64,000 nucleotides of DNA from BQWY01 sp046351095 (GCA_046351095.1 JAXLZC010000001.1:2604001-2668000); one strand, 5' to 3'. Shown: positions 26,107 to 35,220, numbered from the stretch's first letter. Notes: generated by a model from the sequence alone, not told the origin. Numbers and translations are program-made.

Positions 26107-26414
26107 AACACTTCTCCTTGTGCACAGGCATCGATAAAGGGTCTTGCCAATGGGCGCCGGTCTTTATCGGGACCAGGGGCCGCCACGGCGGGCGGCATTA
26201 TGGCACAGCGTTTCGGCGATGTCACAAGGCGCGGGGCGAATACGCGTATGGCCACAGGGCGCGCGGCTCCGGAGGGAGCCGGTTCGCCCGATCGGCAAGT
26301 TTCCCTGCAAATTGACTAAGTTAAGGCCCTTCACTAAAATAGCCGGTCTTCAACAGTCGCCTGACTCGCACACTCACGAATGACCTACGTGCAACGCATG
26401 GATCAGTCTGCCCC
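26107..26414. other. Divergent intergenic region pdxJ / alaC
   Basis: 308 bases between divergent operons. It holds the plus-strand promoter candidate at 26312-26340. I see no coding frame with a plausible start and no clear minus-strand promoter. Confidence 0.5.
26312..26340 (+). promoter_or_regulatory. Sigma70 promoter for the aspartate-family operon
   Basis: TTGACT (26312-26317), 17-base spacer, TAAAAT (26335-26340), 74 bases before the alaC start. One of the best promoter matches in the window. Confidence 0.6.
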
Positions 26415-27602
26415 ATGATGGATTTCTATCGCCTGAAGCGGTTGCCCCCCTATGTCTTCGCCGTGGTGCAGACGCTCAAACAGGAAGCTCGCCGCCGAGG
26501 CGAAGACATCATCGACTTCGGCATGGGCAATCCCGACGAGCCGACGCCGCCGCATATCGTCGAAAAAATGGTGGAGGCGACGAAAAAAGGCGTCAACCAC
26601 CGCTACTCGGCCTCGCGCGGCATCACGAAACTGCGCCATGCGATTACGGCGTGGTACAAACGTAATTGCAACGTCGACCTCGATCCCGAAACCGAAGCGA
26701 TTGTCACTATCGGCTCGAAGGAGGGTATTGCGCACCTCGCCTTGGCGATGATCGGCCCCGGCGATGTGGTGCTGACGCCCACGCCGACGTACCCGATCCA
26801 TATGTACAGTGTGATCATCGCGGGCGGTGAAGTGCGCGGCGTGCCGCTGCGCCACGACAGCGATTTTTTCGATGACCTGCTGCAAGCCTATAAGCAGACG
26901 TTGCCGCGGCCGAAAATTTTGGTGCTGAATTTTCCGCACAATCCGACGACGGCGGTGGTCGACCTCGACTTCTTCAAGAAGGTGGTGGCCTTCGCGAAGG
27001 AACACAACCTGATCGTCGTGCACGACTACGCCTACGCGGACTTGGTGTTCGACGGCTACAAGGCGCCGAGTTTGCTGGAGGTGCCGGGCGCAAAGGATAT
27101 CGGCGTCGAGTTTTATACCCTGTCGAAAAGTTACAACATGCCGGGGTGGCGCGTGGGCTTCTGCGTCGGCAACAAAGAAATTATCGGCGCGCTCGCCAAG
27201 ATCAAGAGTTACCTCGACTACGGCATTTTTCAGCCGGTGCAGATCGCCAGCATCATCGCGATGAACGGACCGCAGGAGTGCGTCAAGGAAACAGTGACGC
27301 GGTACCAGAAGCGTCGTAACGTACTCGTAAACGGCCTCAATCGGATCGGGTGGCAGGTGGACATGCCGAAGGCGACCATGTTCGTCTGGGCGCGGATTCC
27401 GGAGCCCTTCCGCGCAATGGGCTCGTTGGAATTTTCGAAGTTGCTGCTGAAAGAAGCGAAGGTCGCCGTGTCGCCCGGCATCGGGTTCGGCGAAGGCGGG
27501 GACGACTATGTCCGCTTTGCACTCGTGGAAAACGAGCATCGTACGCGGCAGGCCGTACGCGGCATTAAGCGTGTGTTGAAGTTGGAAGGACCGAAGAAAT
27601 GA
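26415..27602 (+). CDS. alaC: Alanine aminotransferase AlaC-type
   Basis: 395-residue class I/II PLP aminotransferase. The N terminus (RLPPYVFAVVQTLKQEARRRGEDIIDFGMGNPD, read in parts) closely follows E. coli AlaC, a glutamate-pyruvate transaminase. The PLP lysine is in SKSYNMPGWRVGF, and the PHNPT and NEHRTRQA motifs are in place. Being first in a threonine operon raises the alternative of a role in another amino acid pathway, but the family match is to AlaC rather than to LL-diaminopimelate aminotransferase. ATG 26415 or 26418 are both possible. It overlaps hom by 4 bases. Confidence 0.85.
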   Translation: MMDFYRLKRLPPYVFAVVQTLKQEARRRGEDIIDFGMGNPDEPTPPHIVEKMVEATKKGVNHRYSASRGITKLRHAITAWYKRNCNVDLDPETEAIVTIGSKEGIAHLALAMIGPGDVVLTPTPTYPIHMYSVIIAGGEVRGVPLRHDSDFFDDLLQAYKQTLPRPKILVLNFPHNPTTAVVDLDFFKKVVAFAKEHNLIVVHDYAYADLVFDGYKAPSLLEVPGAKDIGVEFYTLSKSYNMPGWRVGFCVGNKEIIGALAKIKSYLDYGIFQPVQIASIIAMNGPQECVKETVTRYQKRRNVLVNGLNRIGWQVDMPKATMFVWARIPEPFRAMGSLEFSKLLLKEAKVAVSPGIGFGEGGDDYVRFALVENEHRTRQAVRGIKRVLKLEGPKK

Positions 27603-28921
27603 CCGCGCGCAAGGAACGCATCGGCGTCGGCATTATCGGGTTCGGCACGGTCGGCACGGGCGTGGCCAAGGTGCTGATCGACAACGCCGCCGTGATTCGG
27701 CGCCGTGTCGGTGTGCCTGTGGACGTCGTGCGCATCGCCGACTTGGATGTGACGCGCGACCGCGGCGTGACGCTCGCGCCGGGTGTGTTGGTCGCCGACA
27801 GTCGCGCCGTGTTGGACGATCCCGCCGTCGATATCGTCGTCGAACTTATCGGCGGCTACGACGCGGCCAAGCGTGTGATGTTGGAAGCCATCGCCAAGGG
27901 CAAACAGGTCGTTACCGCCAACAAGGCGTTGCTTGCGGTCCATGGCGAAGAAATTTTCGAGGCGGCGACGCGGCGCGGTGTCGACCTTGGGTACGAAGCC
28001 AGCGTGGGCGGCGGCATCCCCATCATTCGTGCGTTAACCGAAGGGCTTGCGGCGAATCGGGTCCTGTCGATCTACGGCATCATCAACGGCACGTCGAATT
28101 ACATCCTAACGCAGATGACGCAGGAGAACCGCACGTTCGCCGACGTGCTGCAGGACGCCACGCGCAAAGGGTATGCGGAAGCCGACCCGACATTCGACGT
28201 CGAAGGCATCGACTCGGCGCACAAACTCGCGATCATGGTGAACCTGGCATACGGCACGCCCGTGAACGTAAAAGATATTTCGACCGAGGGCATCACGAAG
28301 CTCACCCCAGTGGATTTTGCGTATGCCAAGGAATTCGGCTACGCGATCAAGTTGTTGGGTATCGCCAAAATGTCGGACGGCGAGGTGGAAGCGCGCGTGC
28401 ATCCCACGATGATTCCCGTGAACTCGCCGATGGCGCAGGTCAACGGCGTGTACAACGCGATCCAAGTCGTGGGCGACGCGGTAGGCGACGTTATGTTGTA
28501 CGGTCGTGGGGCTGGCTCCATGCCGACCGGCAGCGCCGTAGCGAGCGACGTGCTCGCGATCGCGCGTAACCTTATCACCGGCGGGACGGGGCGTGTGCCG
28601 TTAGCGTCCTTTCAGCAAGGTGAGCGTCGGCCCATGCGGGTGCGCCCCATGGCCGACATCCAGTCGCTCTACTACTTGCGGTTTATGGTGGTGGATCAGC
28701 CGGGAGTGCTCGCGCAGATTGCGGGCGTGCTGGGGACGCAGGGCATCAGTATTTCGACGATGCTGCAGCAAGGCCGGAAAGACGGGCAGACGGTGCCGGT
28801 CGTCATCCGCACGCATCAGGCGACGGAGCGCGCGGTGCAGGACGCCTTGCGCGAGATCAATCGGATGCCGTTCGTGTCGGAGCCGACGACGTTGATTCGT
28901 GTCGAAGGGCCGGATGAATAA
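27599..28921 (+). CDS. hom: Homoserine dehydrogenase
   Basis: 440 residues. It reduces aspartate semialdehyde to homoserine with NAD(P)H, the branch point to threonine and methionine. The Rossmann motif VGIIGFGTVGTGVAK, NKALLAVHGEEIFEAATRRG, the catalytic-domain GIINGTSNYILTQM, and GRGAGSMPTGSAVASDV are present. The C-terminal 80 residues form an ACT domain (YYLRFMVVDQPGVLAQIAGVLG), the usual site of threonine feedback inhibition. Translation is coupled to alaC by an ATGA overlap. Confidence 0.97.
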   Translation: MTARKERIGVGIIGFGTVGTGVAKVLIDNAAVIRRRVGVPVDVVRIADLDVTRDRGVTLAPGVLVADSRAVLDDPAVDIVVELIGGYDAAKRVMLEAIAKGKQVVTANKALLAVHGEEIFEAATRRGVDLGYEASVGGGIPIIRALTEGLAANRVLSIYGIINGTSNYILTQMTQENRTFADVLQDATRKGYAEADPTFDVEGIDSAHKLAIMVNLAYGTPVNVKDISTEGITKLTPVDFAYAKEFGYAIKLLGIAKMSDGEVEARVHPTMIPVNSPMAQVNGVYNAIQVVGDAVGDVMLYGRGAGSMPTGSAVASDVLAIARNLITGGTGRVPLASFQQGERRPMRVRPMADIQSLYYLRFMVVDQPGVLAQIAGVLGTQGISISTMLQQGRKDGQTVPVVIRTHQATERAVQDALREINRMPFVSEPTTLIRVEGPDE

Positions 28922-28952
28922 TCGTGGAGTGTCGGGCGCGTAGGATACCGTC

Positions 28953-30011
28953 ATGACTGGGTGGCGCGGGCTCATCGAAGAGTATCGGAAGTTTTTGCCG
29001 GTCACGGCACAGACGCCGGTGGTGACGTTGCTGGAAGGCAATACGCCGCTGGTGCCGGCGCCGCGTGTGGCCGCGAAGATCGCGCCGGGGATTCGGCTCT
29101 ATTTGAAGTTCGAAGGTGCGAACCCCACCGGCTCGTTTAAAGATCGCGGCATGACGATGGCCATTTCGAAGGCCTGCGAAGCCGGGCGCAAAGCGGTGAT
29201 CTGCGCCTCGACGGGCAATACGTCCGCCTCCGCCGCTGCGTACGGGACACGCGCCGGACTCGCCGTGTACGTGTTGATCCCTGCCGGGAAAATCGCCCTC
29301 GGAAAATTGTCGCAAGCGATGATGCACCACGCGACCGTCATTCAAATCGAAGGCAACTTCGATCAAGCGCTGACGATCGTGAAGGAGCTGTCCGAAACGC
29401 ATCCAATCGAACTCGTGAACTCCGTCAATCCGTTCCGGATCGAAGGACAGAAAACGGCCGCGTTCGAAGTCTGCGATCAACTCGGCGAACCGCCGACGAT
29501 CCATGCGTTGCCGGTAGGGAACGCGGGCAATATTACTGCCTACTGGAAAGGCTATACGGAGTATCGCCAGGCCGGCCAAACGACGCGTGTGCCGCGTATG
29601 TTCGGCTTTCAGGCCGCGGGCGCGGCGCCGATCGTGTTGGGGCATGTCGTGGAACAGCCGCAGACCATCGCCACGGCCATTCGTATCGGCAATCCGGCCA
29701 GTTGGCAGGGTGCATTGGCCGCCGTGCAGGAATCGGCCGGGCGCATCGACATGGTGACGGACGAAGAAATTTTGGACGCCTTCAAATTAGTCGCGCACGA
29801 AGAAGGGGTGTTTTGCGAACCGGCCTCGGCGGCGTCGGTGGCGGGTATCGCCAAAATGTGGCGCGAAAAAAAGATCGAAGAAGGGGAAGTGGTGGTGTGC
29901 ACGCTGACGGGGCACGGCCTCAAGGATCCCGATACGGCCATGAAGGTATCGGTGCAACCGTCCACAGTGAAGGCGGACCGCGACGAAGTTGCGCGGTTTT
30001 TACGAGTCTAA
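28953..30011 (+). CDS. thrC: Threonine synthase
   Basis: 352-residue fold type II PLP enzyme converting O-phosphohomoserine to threonine. The PLP lysine lies in GSFKDRGMTMAI, the substrate loop is CASTGNTSASAAAYG, and the phosphate-binding glycine cluster is PVGNAGNITAYWKGY. The length fits the short class I bacterial form without the long N-terminal extension. It starts 31 bases after hom. Its substrate requires a homoserine kinase, and none of the ThrB (GHMP) or ThrB2 (APH-like) kind is visible in the window. Confidence 0.95.
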   Translation: MTGWRGLIEEYRKFLPVTAQTPVVTLLEGNTPLVPAPRVAAKIAPGIRLYLKFEGANPTGSFKDRGMTMAISKACEAGRKAVICASTGNTSASAAAYGTRAGLAVYVLIPAGKIALGKLSQAMMHHATVIQIEGNFDQALTIVKELSETHPIELVNSVNPFRIEGQKTAAFEVCDQLGEPPTIHALPVGNAGNITAYWKGYTEYRQAGQTTRVPRMFGFQAAGAAPIVLGHVVEQPQTIATAIRIGNPASWQGALAAVQESAGRIDMVTDEEILDAFKLVAHEEGVFCEPASAASVAGIAKMWREKKIEEGEVVVCTLTGHGLKDPDTAMKVSVQPSTVKADRDEVARFLRV

Positions 30012-30026
30012 GCAGGTAGCGAGGGC

Positions 30027-31298
30027 ATGAAATATCTCATCATTCACGGCGAAGGGTTGACGCGCGGCGCAGAGTCCACGAACCAACCGACGGTGTTAGA
30101 GGCGGCCGCCACGCCGCATCTCGACACGCTGGCCAAACGAGGCGAGTTCGGGTGGGTGGCGGTGCCGGTCGAAGGCACGGCGCCGATCGGCGAACTCACC
30201 GGCTTGAGCGTCCTGGCCTATGACCCGAAGAAATACTCAACCGGACCGGCGCCGTTGGAAGCGGTCGGCTTGGGGATTTCCGTCGGCGACCACGATGTCG
30301 TCTATCGCGTGCATTTTGTCACCTTACGCTCCGAGCATGCCCCGGCCGGGAAACAGGCCAATGCCGACGCCAAGAAGCTGTCCCCGCTGTCCGTGTTGGA
30401 AGATGCGACGGCGGGCGATATCGACACCGAGTCGGCGCGCGAATTGGTCGACGCCTTAAACGAAGGCATGGGCTCGGAGACGATTCAGTTTTATCCCGGC
30501 GCCGACCATCGCCATTACATGGTGTGGGTTAACGGGAAGTCCCGCGCGACGACGCGCGACCCGCAACTCGTCCAAGGTTCGGCCGTCGGCGAACATTTAC
30601 CCAGTGGTGACGGCGACGATGTGCTGCGGAAATTGATGGATGCGTCGGTTATTTTATTGCGCGACCATCCCATCAACCTCGACCGGCGCGAGACGGGCCA
30701 GCCTACGGCGACCTGCGCCTGGTTGTGGGGGCAAGGCCGTGCGCCGCAATGGCCGCCGTTGCCCGACAAACTCGGGTTGTCCGGTTCTATGGTGTCGACG
30801 AGTCCGCTCCTGAAAGGTGTGGGGACCTGCGCGGGTTTTGAAAGTGTCGACGTCGAGCCCAAGGACTCGAATGCGACGTCGCTGCTGTCTGCGTTAGCGC
30901 AGGCCGCGGCGTCGGAATTGTCTCGTCGCGATATTGTGTATGTCCATGCGAGTCTGCCTGTGTTGCTCGGCAACGAAGGCGGCGAATCTGCGGCGGCCGA
31001 TGCAAAGGCCGAGCGGGCTCGTTCCGTTGCGGCTGTCGAAGCGTTTGATCGGTTGTTGGTCGGTCCGCTGACGCAAGTCATGACCAAACACGGCGGTCGT
31101 ACGCTGGTGGTGTGCGATCCTGCGGATGCGCGTGGTGTGGATCGTGCGCCGACGTACCAAGCCCTTTCCGTGTTGGCGGACAGCGACTCGACGGCCGAAC
31201 GTGTTCCGGACGCCGCATTCAACGAGCGCCTTGCGACGGAACGCGGCGGTGCGGCGCGCGATGCGCTCAAGTTACTGATTCGTTTGGTGAAGAAATAG
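30027..31298 (+). CDS. ApgM-family protein, degenerate; possible homoserine kinase analogue
   Basis: 423 residues with the overall pattern of archaeal-type cofactor-independent phosphoglycerate mutase. Recognisable parts are LTGLSVLAYDPKKYSTGPAPLEAVGLG, FYPGADHRHYMVW and WLWGQGRAPQWPPL. The metal-site motifs of the alkaline-phosphatase superfamily look altered. The N-terminal D-G-x-x-D is replaced by HGEGLTRG, the usual H-x-x-x-P-D-x-x-G-H is HASLPVLLGNEG, and the final G-D-H-x-T-P is CDPADARG. An ApgM-like gene between thrC and lysC is commonly predicted to replace homoserine kinase. The context here fits that, but the motif loss makes either canonical mutase or phosphatase-type chemistry doubtful. 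Confidence 0.75.
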   Translation: MKYLIIHGEGLTRGAESTNQPTVLEAAATPHLDTLAKRGEFGWVAVPVEGTAPIGELTGLSVLAYDPKKYSTGPAPLEAVGLGISVGDHDVVYRVHFVTLRSEHAPAGKQANADAKKLSPLSVLEDATAGDIDTESARELVDALNEGMGSETIQFYPGADHRHYMVWVNGKSRATTRDPQLVQGSAVGEHLPSGDGDDVLRKLMDASVILLRDHPINLDRRETGQPTATCAWLWGQGRAPQWPPLPDKLGLSGSMVSTSPLLKGVGTCAGFESVDVEPKDSNATSLLSALAQAAASELSRRDIVYVHASLPVLLGNEGGESAAADAKAERARSVAAVEAFDRLLVGPLTQVMTKHGGRTLVVCDPADARGVDRAPTYQALSVLADSDSTAERVPDAAFNERLATERGGAARDALKLLIRLVKK

Positions 31299-31302
31299 TC
31301 CC

Positions 31303-32529
31303 ATGGCCTTGATCGTCCACAAGTACGGCGGGACCTCCGTCGGGTCGCCCGAACGCATTCATCGTGTGGCCGACCGTGTTGCGAAGGCGCATGGCGAAGG
31401 ACACCGCGTCCTGGTCGTGCTCTCCGCAATGAGCGGCGAGACCGATCGCCTCATTCGTTTAGCGCATGAGATGACGCCGCGTCCCGACGAACGCGAACTG
31501 GACATGCTGCTCTCGACCGGTGAGCGCGTGACGATTGCGTTGCTGGCGATGACGTTGCGCGCGCGCGGGATCGATGCCCGTTCGTACACGGGGCGTCAGG
31601 CCGGGATCGTGACCGACAGCACACACACGAAGGCGCGGATCACGCGTGTGACGGCGGAGCGACTGCATCAAGTGATCGAAAAGGGCATCGTGCCCGTGGT
31701 TGCGGGTTTTCAGGGCATCAACGCGCATAATGATGTGACGACACTGGGACGCGGCGGGTCCGATCTGACGGCGGTGGCGTTGGCCGGTGCGTTGCACGCG
31801 GACCGCTGCATTATTTTTACGGATGTGGACGGCGTGTATACGGCGGACCCGAACGTGGTGCCGGCGGCGCGTCGACTCGATCGCCTGTCGTACGAAGAAA
31901 TGCTGGAGTTCGCCAGTCTCGGCGCCAAAGTGTTGCAGAGCCGGTCGGTGGAGTTCGCCGCCAAATACAACGTGCCGATCGAAGTGCAGTCCAGCTTCAA
32001 AGAGGGAAAGGGAACGCTCGTGACGCGTGAAGATGCCGACATGGAACGGGTGATGGTGTCTGGCGTAAGCGGTGATCGCAATCAGGCGAAGATCACCATC
32101 GTCGGTGTGCCGGACCATCCCGGCGTTGCGGCGCTCGTGTTCGGCGGGGTGGCGCAGGGCCAGATCATCGTCGACATGATCATTCAGAACGTGAGCCAAG
32201 CGGGCTTGACCGATATTTCGTTCACCGTGCCGCGTGTGGATTTGGCGAAGTCGATGGAGACCATCGAACGGGTGGCTTCCGAAGTCGGCGCCAAGTCGGT
32301 CGCGGTCACGGAGTCCATCGCGAAGGTATCACTGGTCGGTGTAGGCATGCGGTCGCACTCCGGTGTCGCGGCGAAGATGTTCGAGGTGTTGTCTCGCGAG
32401 CGCATCAACATCATGATGATCAGCACGTCCGAAATTAAAATTTCCTGCGTCATTGAAGAAAAATACATGGAGCTGGCCATGCGGGCGCTCCATTCCGCCT
32501 TTGAGCTTGATGCGGCTCGCGCGACGTAG
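31303..32529 (+). CDS. lysC: Aspartate kinase
   Basis: 408 residues. It phosphorylates aspartate, the first step to lysine, threonine, methionine and diaminopimelate. The kinase domain begins VHKYGGTSVGS and includes TLGRGGSDLTAVALA and FTDVDGVYTADPNV. Two C-terminal ACT domains (about 265-335 and 345-405, with VSLVGVGMRSHSGVAAKMFEVL) provide feedback control. The length and layout match the lysine/threonine-sensitive class without a fused dehydrogenase. It starts 5 bases after the ApgM-like gene, so it is in the same operon. Confidence 0.97.
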   Translation: MALIVHKYGGTSVGSPERIHRVADRVAKAHGEGHRVLVVLSAMSGETDRLIRLAHEMTPRPDERELDMLLSTGERVTIALLAMTLRARGIDARSYTGRQAGIVTDSTHTKARITRVTAERLHQVIEKGIVPVVAGFQGINAHNDVTTLGRGGSDLTAVALAGALHADRCIIFTDVDGVYTADPNVVPAARRLDRLSYEEMLEFASLGAKVLQSRSVEFAAKYNVPIEVQSSFKEGKGTLVTREDADMERVMVSGVSGDRNQAKITIVGVPDHPGVAALVFGGVAQGQIIVDMIIQNVSQAGLTDISFTVPRVDLAKSMETIERVASEVGAKSVAVTESIAKVSLVGVGMRSHSGVAAKMFEVLSRERINIMMISTSEIKISCVIEEKYMELAMRALHSAFELDAARAT

Positions 32530-32603
32530 CGCACGAAGGGCCAGCGCATCCACGGTCCGCAGGGTCGCCCCGACCTGTACCACCCATCACCACCGATCGA
32601 TCC

Positions 32604-34274
32604 ATGGCACGTCGCACTCGCTCCCATCGCACTGCTGATCTTTCGACGTTGTCGTCGTCGCGGACGCCGACGCGTGGCCCCGGTGCGATCGAAATTTACG
32701 ACACGACGTTGCGGGACGGCGCACAGTCCGAAGACGTCAGCTTCAGCGCCCACGACAAGGTGTTGGTCGCGCAGCGGCTGGACGAACTCGGTGTGGATTT
32801 CATCGAAGGCGGCTGGCCGGGAGCCAATCCGAAAGACATCGAATTTTTTCGCCTCATTCAGGACGTCGCGTTGACACGGGCGCAGGTCGTCGCCTTCGGG
32901 TCCACGCGCAAGGCGACGAATCCCGCCGCAAAAGATCCCAATCTGCAGGCGTTGCTTGCGGCCGAAACCAAAACCATCACGATTTTCGGCAAGAGCTGGC
33001 CGCTGCACGTGACGGATGCCTTGGGCATTTCCTTAGCGAAAAATCTCGACCTCATCGGCGATTCGATCGATTACCTGAAGTCCAAGGGGCGGCAGGTTTT
33101 TTACGACGCCGAACATTTTTTCGACGGCTATAAGATGAACGCCGACTACGCGATGCAAACCTTGCAACGCGCGGTTGAGGCGGGCGCTCAACGCGTGATT
33201 CTGTGCGATACCAACGGCGGGACGATGCCCTGGGAAATCCGTGAGATCTGTGCGGTGGTTGCGCGGACCTTGTCGGTGCCGCTCGGCATCCATGCGCACA
33301 ACGATTGCGACCTGGCCGTGGCCAATTCCGTGGTGGCGCTCGAAACCGGTGTGCGACAGATCCAAGGTACGATTAATGGCTTGGGCGAACGCTGCGGCAA
33401 CGCAAATCTCTGTTCGATCCTGCCCAACCTCCAGCTGAAGATGGGCAAACCGGTGCTCGGCCCGCGCTTAGCGCGCCTCCGCGAGGTGTCCCATTTCGTG
33501 GCGGAAATCGCCAACATCGTGCCGGATAAGCATCAACCCTATGTGGGGGATTCGGCCTTTGCGCACAAGGGCGGCGTGCACATACACGCCGTGCAAAAAA
33601 ATCCGGCGACCTACGAACATATTCGTCCTGAGCAGGTCGGCAATCGGCAACGGTTTTTGGTGTCCGACGCGGCCGGACGCAGCGGACTCTTGGCGAAAGT
33701 CGAGTCGTTCGGTGTGGTTCTCGACAAGGAACATGCGTCTACGCACGAATTGCTGGCGACGCTGAAAGCGCGCGAAAGCGACGGGTACCAATACGAAGGG
33801 GCCGAAGGCTCGTTTGAATTGCTTGTGCGGAAAGCCTTAGGGACGCATACGCCGTCGTTCGAGTTGGTGGGATTTCGTGTGATTGTCGATCAAGAGGATC
33901 GAGACGAGACGGCACGTTCGGAAGCCACGGTGATGGTGCGTGTGGGGCAGGAAGTGGCGCATACGGCGGCTCTCGGTAAGGGGCCGGTAAACGCGCTGGA
34001 CCATGCGCTGCGGAAGGCGTTGGAGCCGTTTTACCCGGAGCTCCGCGAAGTCCGTCTGCTGGACTATAAAGTGCGGGTGCTGGCCGCTAGCCACGGCACG
34101 GAAGCGAAGGTGCGGGTGCTTATCGAGTCCGGCGATCAGTCCGCCAAGTGGGGAACGGTCGGCGTGTCCGCCAATATTATGGAAGCCAGTTGGCAGGCGT
34201 TGGCCGACGGCATCGAGTACAAACTCCTGCAGCGGCGCCGCGCGCCCGGGCGGGCGCGTCGTACCGACCCGTAG
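32604..34274 (+). CDS. cimA: (R)-citramalate synthase CimA
   Basis: 556 residues. It condenses pyruvate with acetyl-CoA to citramalate, the entry to the threonine-independent isoleucine pathway. The catalytic barrel begins EIYDTTLRDGAQSEDVSF, with the divalent-metal HAHNDCDLAVANS and GTINGLGERCGNANL. The C-terminal LeuA-type regulatory domain (about 400-550) would sense isoleucine. The sequence type (DVSFSAHDKVLVAQRLDELGVDFIEGGWPG) is that of the CimA branch rather than leuA or homocitrate synthase. It has about 25 extra N-terminal polar residues. A gap of 74 bases after lysC leaves a separate promoter possible. Confidence 0.93.
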   Translation: MARRTRSHRTADLSTLSSSRTPTRGPGAIEIYDTTLRDGAQSEDVSFSAHDKVLVAQRLDELGVDFIEGGWPGANPKDIEFFRLIQDVALTRAQVVAFGSTRKATNPAAKDPNLQALLAAETKTITIFGKSWPLHVTDALGISLAKNLDLIGDSIDYLKSKGRQVFYDAEHFFDGYKMNADYAMQTLQRAVEAGAQRVILCDTNGGTMPWEIREICAVVARTLSVPLGIHAHNDCDLAVANSVVALETGVRQIQGTINGLGERCGNANLCSILPNLQLKMGKPVLGPRLARLREVSHFVAEIANIVPDKHQPYVGDSAFAHKGGVHIHAVQKNPATYEHIRPEQVGNRQRFLVSDAAGRSGLLAKVESFGVVLDKEHASTHELLATLKARESDGYQYEGAEGSFELLVRKALGTHTPSFELVGFRVIVDQEDRDETARSEATVMVRVGQEVAHTAALGKGPVNALDHALRKALEPFYPELREVRLLDYKVRVLAASHGTEAKVRVLIESGDQSAKWGTVGVSANIMEASWQALADGIEYKLLQRRRAPGRARRTDP

Positions 34275-34283
34275 GAGTTTCCC

Positions 34284-34312
34284 TTGACACCCATGATAAC
34301 CTCGCGTAACTT
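34284..34312 (+). promoter_or_regulatory. Candidate sigma70 promoter for ihfA
   Basis: Perfect -35 TTGACA (34284-34289), 17-base spacer, TAACTT (34307-34312), 77 bases before the ihfA start. Confidence 0.55.
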
Positions 34313-34388
34313 ATGCCGAAATTTCTCTTTTCGGTAGGCGCGGTTCTGGCCGGACCCGCGTCGGTCGACGCGGTGGCAGGGGGGACGC

Positions 34389-34664
34389 ATGAGGAAGGCT
34401 GATATCGCGAACGAGATTTTTAAGCAGGTTGGGATCTCGAAAAACGAAGCGGCGGATATCGTCGAGCTGATCCTGAATATGCTCAAGGCCGTGTTGAATA
34501 AGGGCGAATCGGTCAAGATTGCAGGGTTCGGAAATTTTATCGTGCGTAGTAAAGGACCACGGAAAGGGCGCAATCCACGAACCGGCGAAGAAATCGGCAT
34601 CACGCCGCGCCGCGTCGTCACGTTCCGCCCCAGCCAAGTATTTAAGAAGTACGTGAATTCCTGA
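34389..34664 (+). CDS. ihfA: Integration host factor alpha / HU family DNA-binding protein
   Basis: 91 residues. A dimeric nucleoid protein that bends DNA. The helical N-terminal half ends in LNKGESVKIAGFGNF, the beta-arm segment is RNPRTGEEIGITPRRVV with the intercalating Pro, and the C-terminal helix is FRPSQVFKKYVN. The GFGNF and R-N-P-[RQ]-T-G-E pattern favours IHF alpha over HU, though alpha-HU assignment by eye is soft. It is followed directly by a MerR-type regulator gene, the same order as ihfA-merR in many bacteria where pheST precedes. Confidence 0.9.
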   Translation: MRKADIANEIFKQVGISKNEAADIVELILNMLKAVLNKGESVKIAGFGNFIVRSKGPRKGRNPRTGEEIGITPRRVVTFRPSQVFKKYVNS

Positions 34665-34708
34665 TGGATCTCAGTCCTTCGACCGTGACGACCGGAAGGA
34701 GGTCGCTG

Positions 34709-35086
34709 GTGCGCCCTGAACCCCAGTGGGGGGCGAAGGTCTTTTATAAGATCGGCGAGGTCAGCACGATGACCAAGCTGCCGGCGTACGTGCTGCGGTT
34801 TTGGGAGTCGGAATTCAGTTTTCTGAAGCCGAAAAAAAGCCGAGGCAATCAACGTCTCTACATTCAACGCGACATCGAGACGGTGCTGGAAATTCGGCGT
34901 ATGCTCTACGACGAAGGCCACACGCTCGAAGGCGTGAAGCGGTTTTGGGCGCGGCGCGGGCGGCATCACCAGGCGAAACAGTCGCCGCGAGAAATTGCGA
35001 CGCGGTTGCGGAGCGACTTGCAAGCCATTCTGCGGCTGCTCGATATGCACGGCGCGTCTGATCGCCGCGAACGCGTCGGAGGATAA
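34709..35086 (+). CDS. MerR-family transcriptional regulator
   Basis: 125 residues. The winged-helix HTH of the MerR family runs over about residues 10-80: VFYKIGEVSTMTKLPAYVLRFWESEF (in parts), then the wing GNQRLYIQRDIETVLEIRRMLYDEG. A short Arg-rich tail replaces the usual long dimerisation coil. I prefer GTG 34709 because GGAAGGAGG lies just before it. An in-frame ATG at 34664 overlaps the ihfA stop (TGATG) and would add 15 residues. It has no metal-binding cysteines, so it is not a metal sensor. Position after ihfA is conserved in many genomes; target genes are unknown. Confidence 0.85.
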   Translation: MRPEPQWGAKVFYKIGEVSTMTKLPAYVLRFWESEFSFLKPKKSRGNQRLYIQRDIETVLEIRRMLYDEGHTLEGVKRFWARRGRHHQAKQSPREIATRLRSDLQAILRLLDMHGASDRRERVGG

Positions 35087-35124
35087 TCCACGGGTGATCG
35101 TCGGTATCGATACGAACATGGAGT

Positions 35125-35201
35125 CGGGGCGTAGCGCAGCCCGGTAGCGCACTCGCTTGGGGTGCGAGGGGTCGTGGGTTCAAATCCCGCCGCCCCGACC
35201 A
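35125..35201 (+). tRNA. tRNA-Pro (anticodon GGG)
   Basis: 77 bases including an encoded CCA. The acceptor arms CGGGGCG (35125-35131) and CGCCCCG (35191-35197) pair fully. The anticodon arm CTCGC/GCGAG encloses TTGGGGT, giving GGG, and the T loop GTTCAAATC is standard. It is followed 19 bases later by a terminator hairpin. It is the only tRNA I find in the window. Confidence 0.97.
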
Positions 35202-35220
35202 GTTCGTCCCTCAAAAGGAA

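Noticed and set aside
26403..27539. 378-codon minus-strand frame opposite alaC.
   Set aside because: His/Arg-rich shadow of alaC, no start signal.
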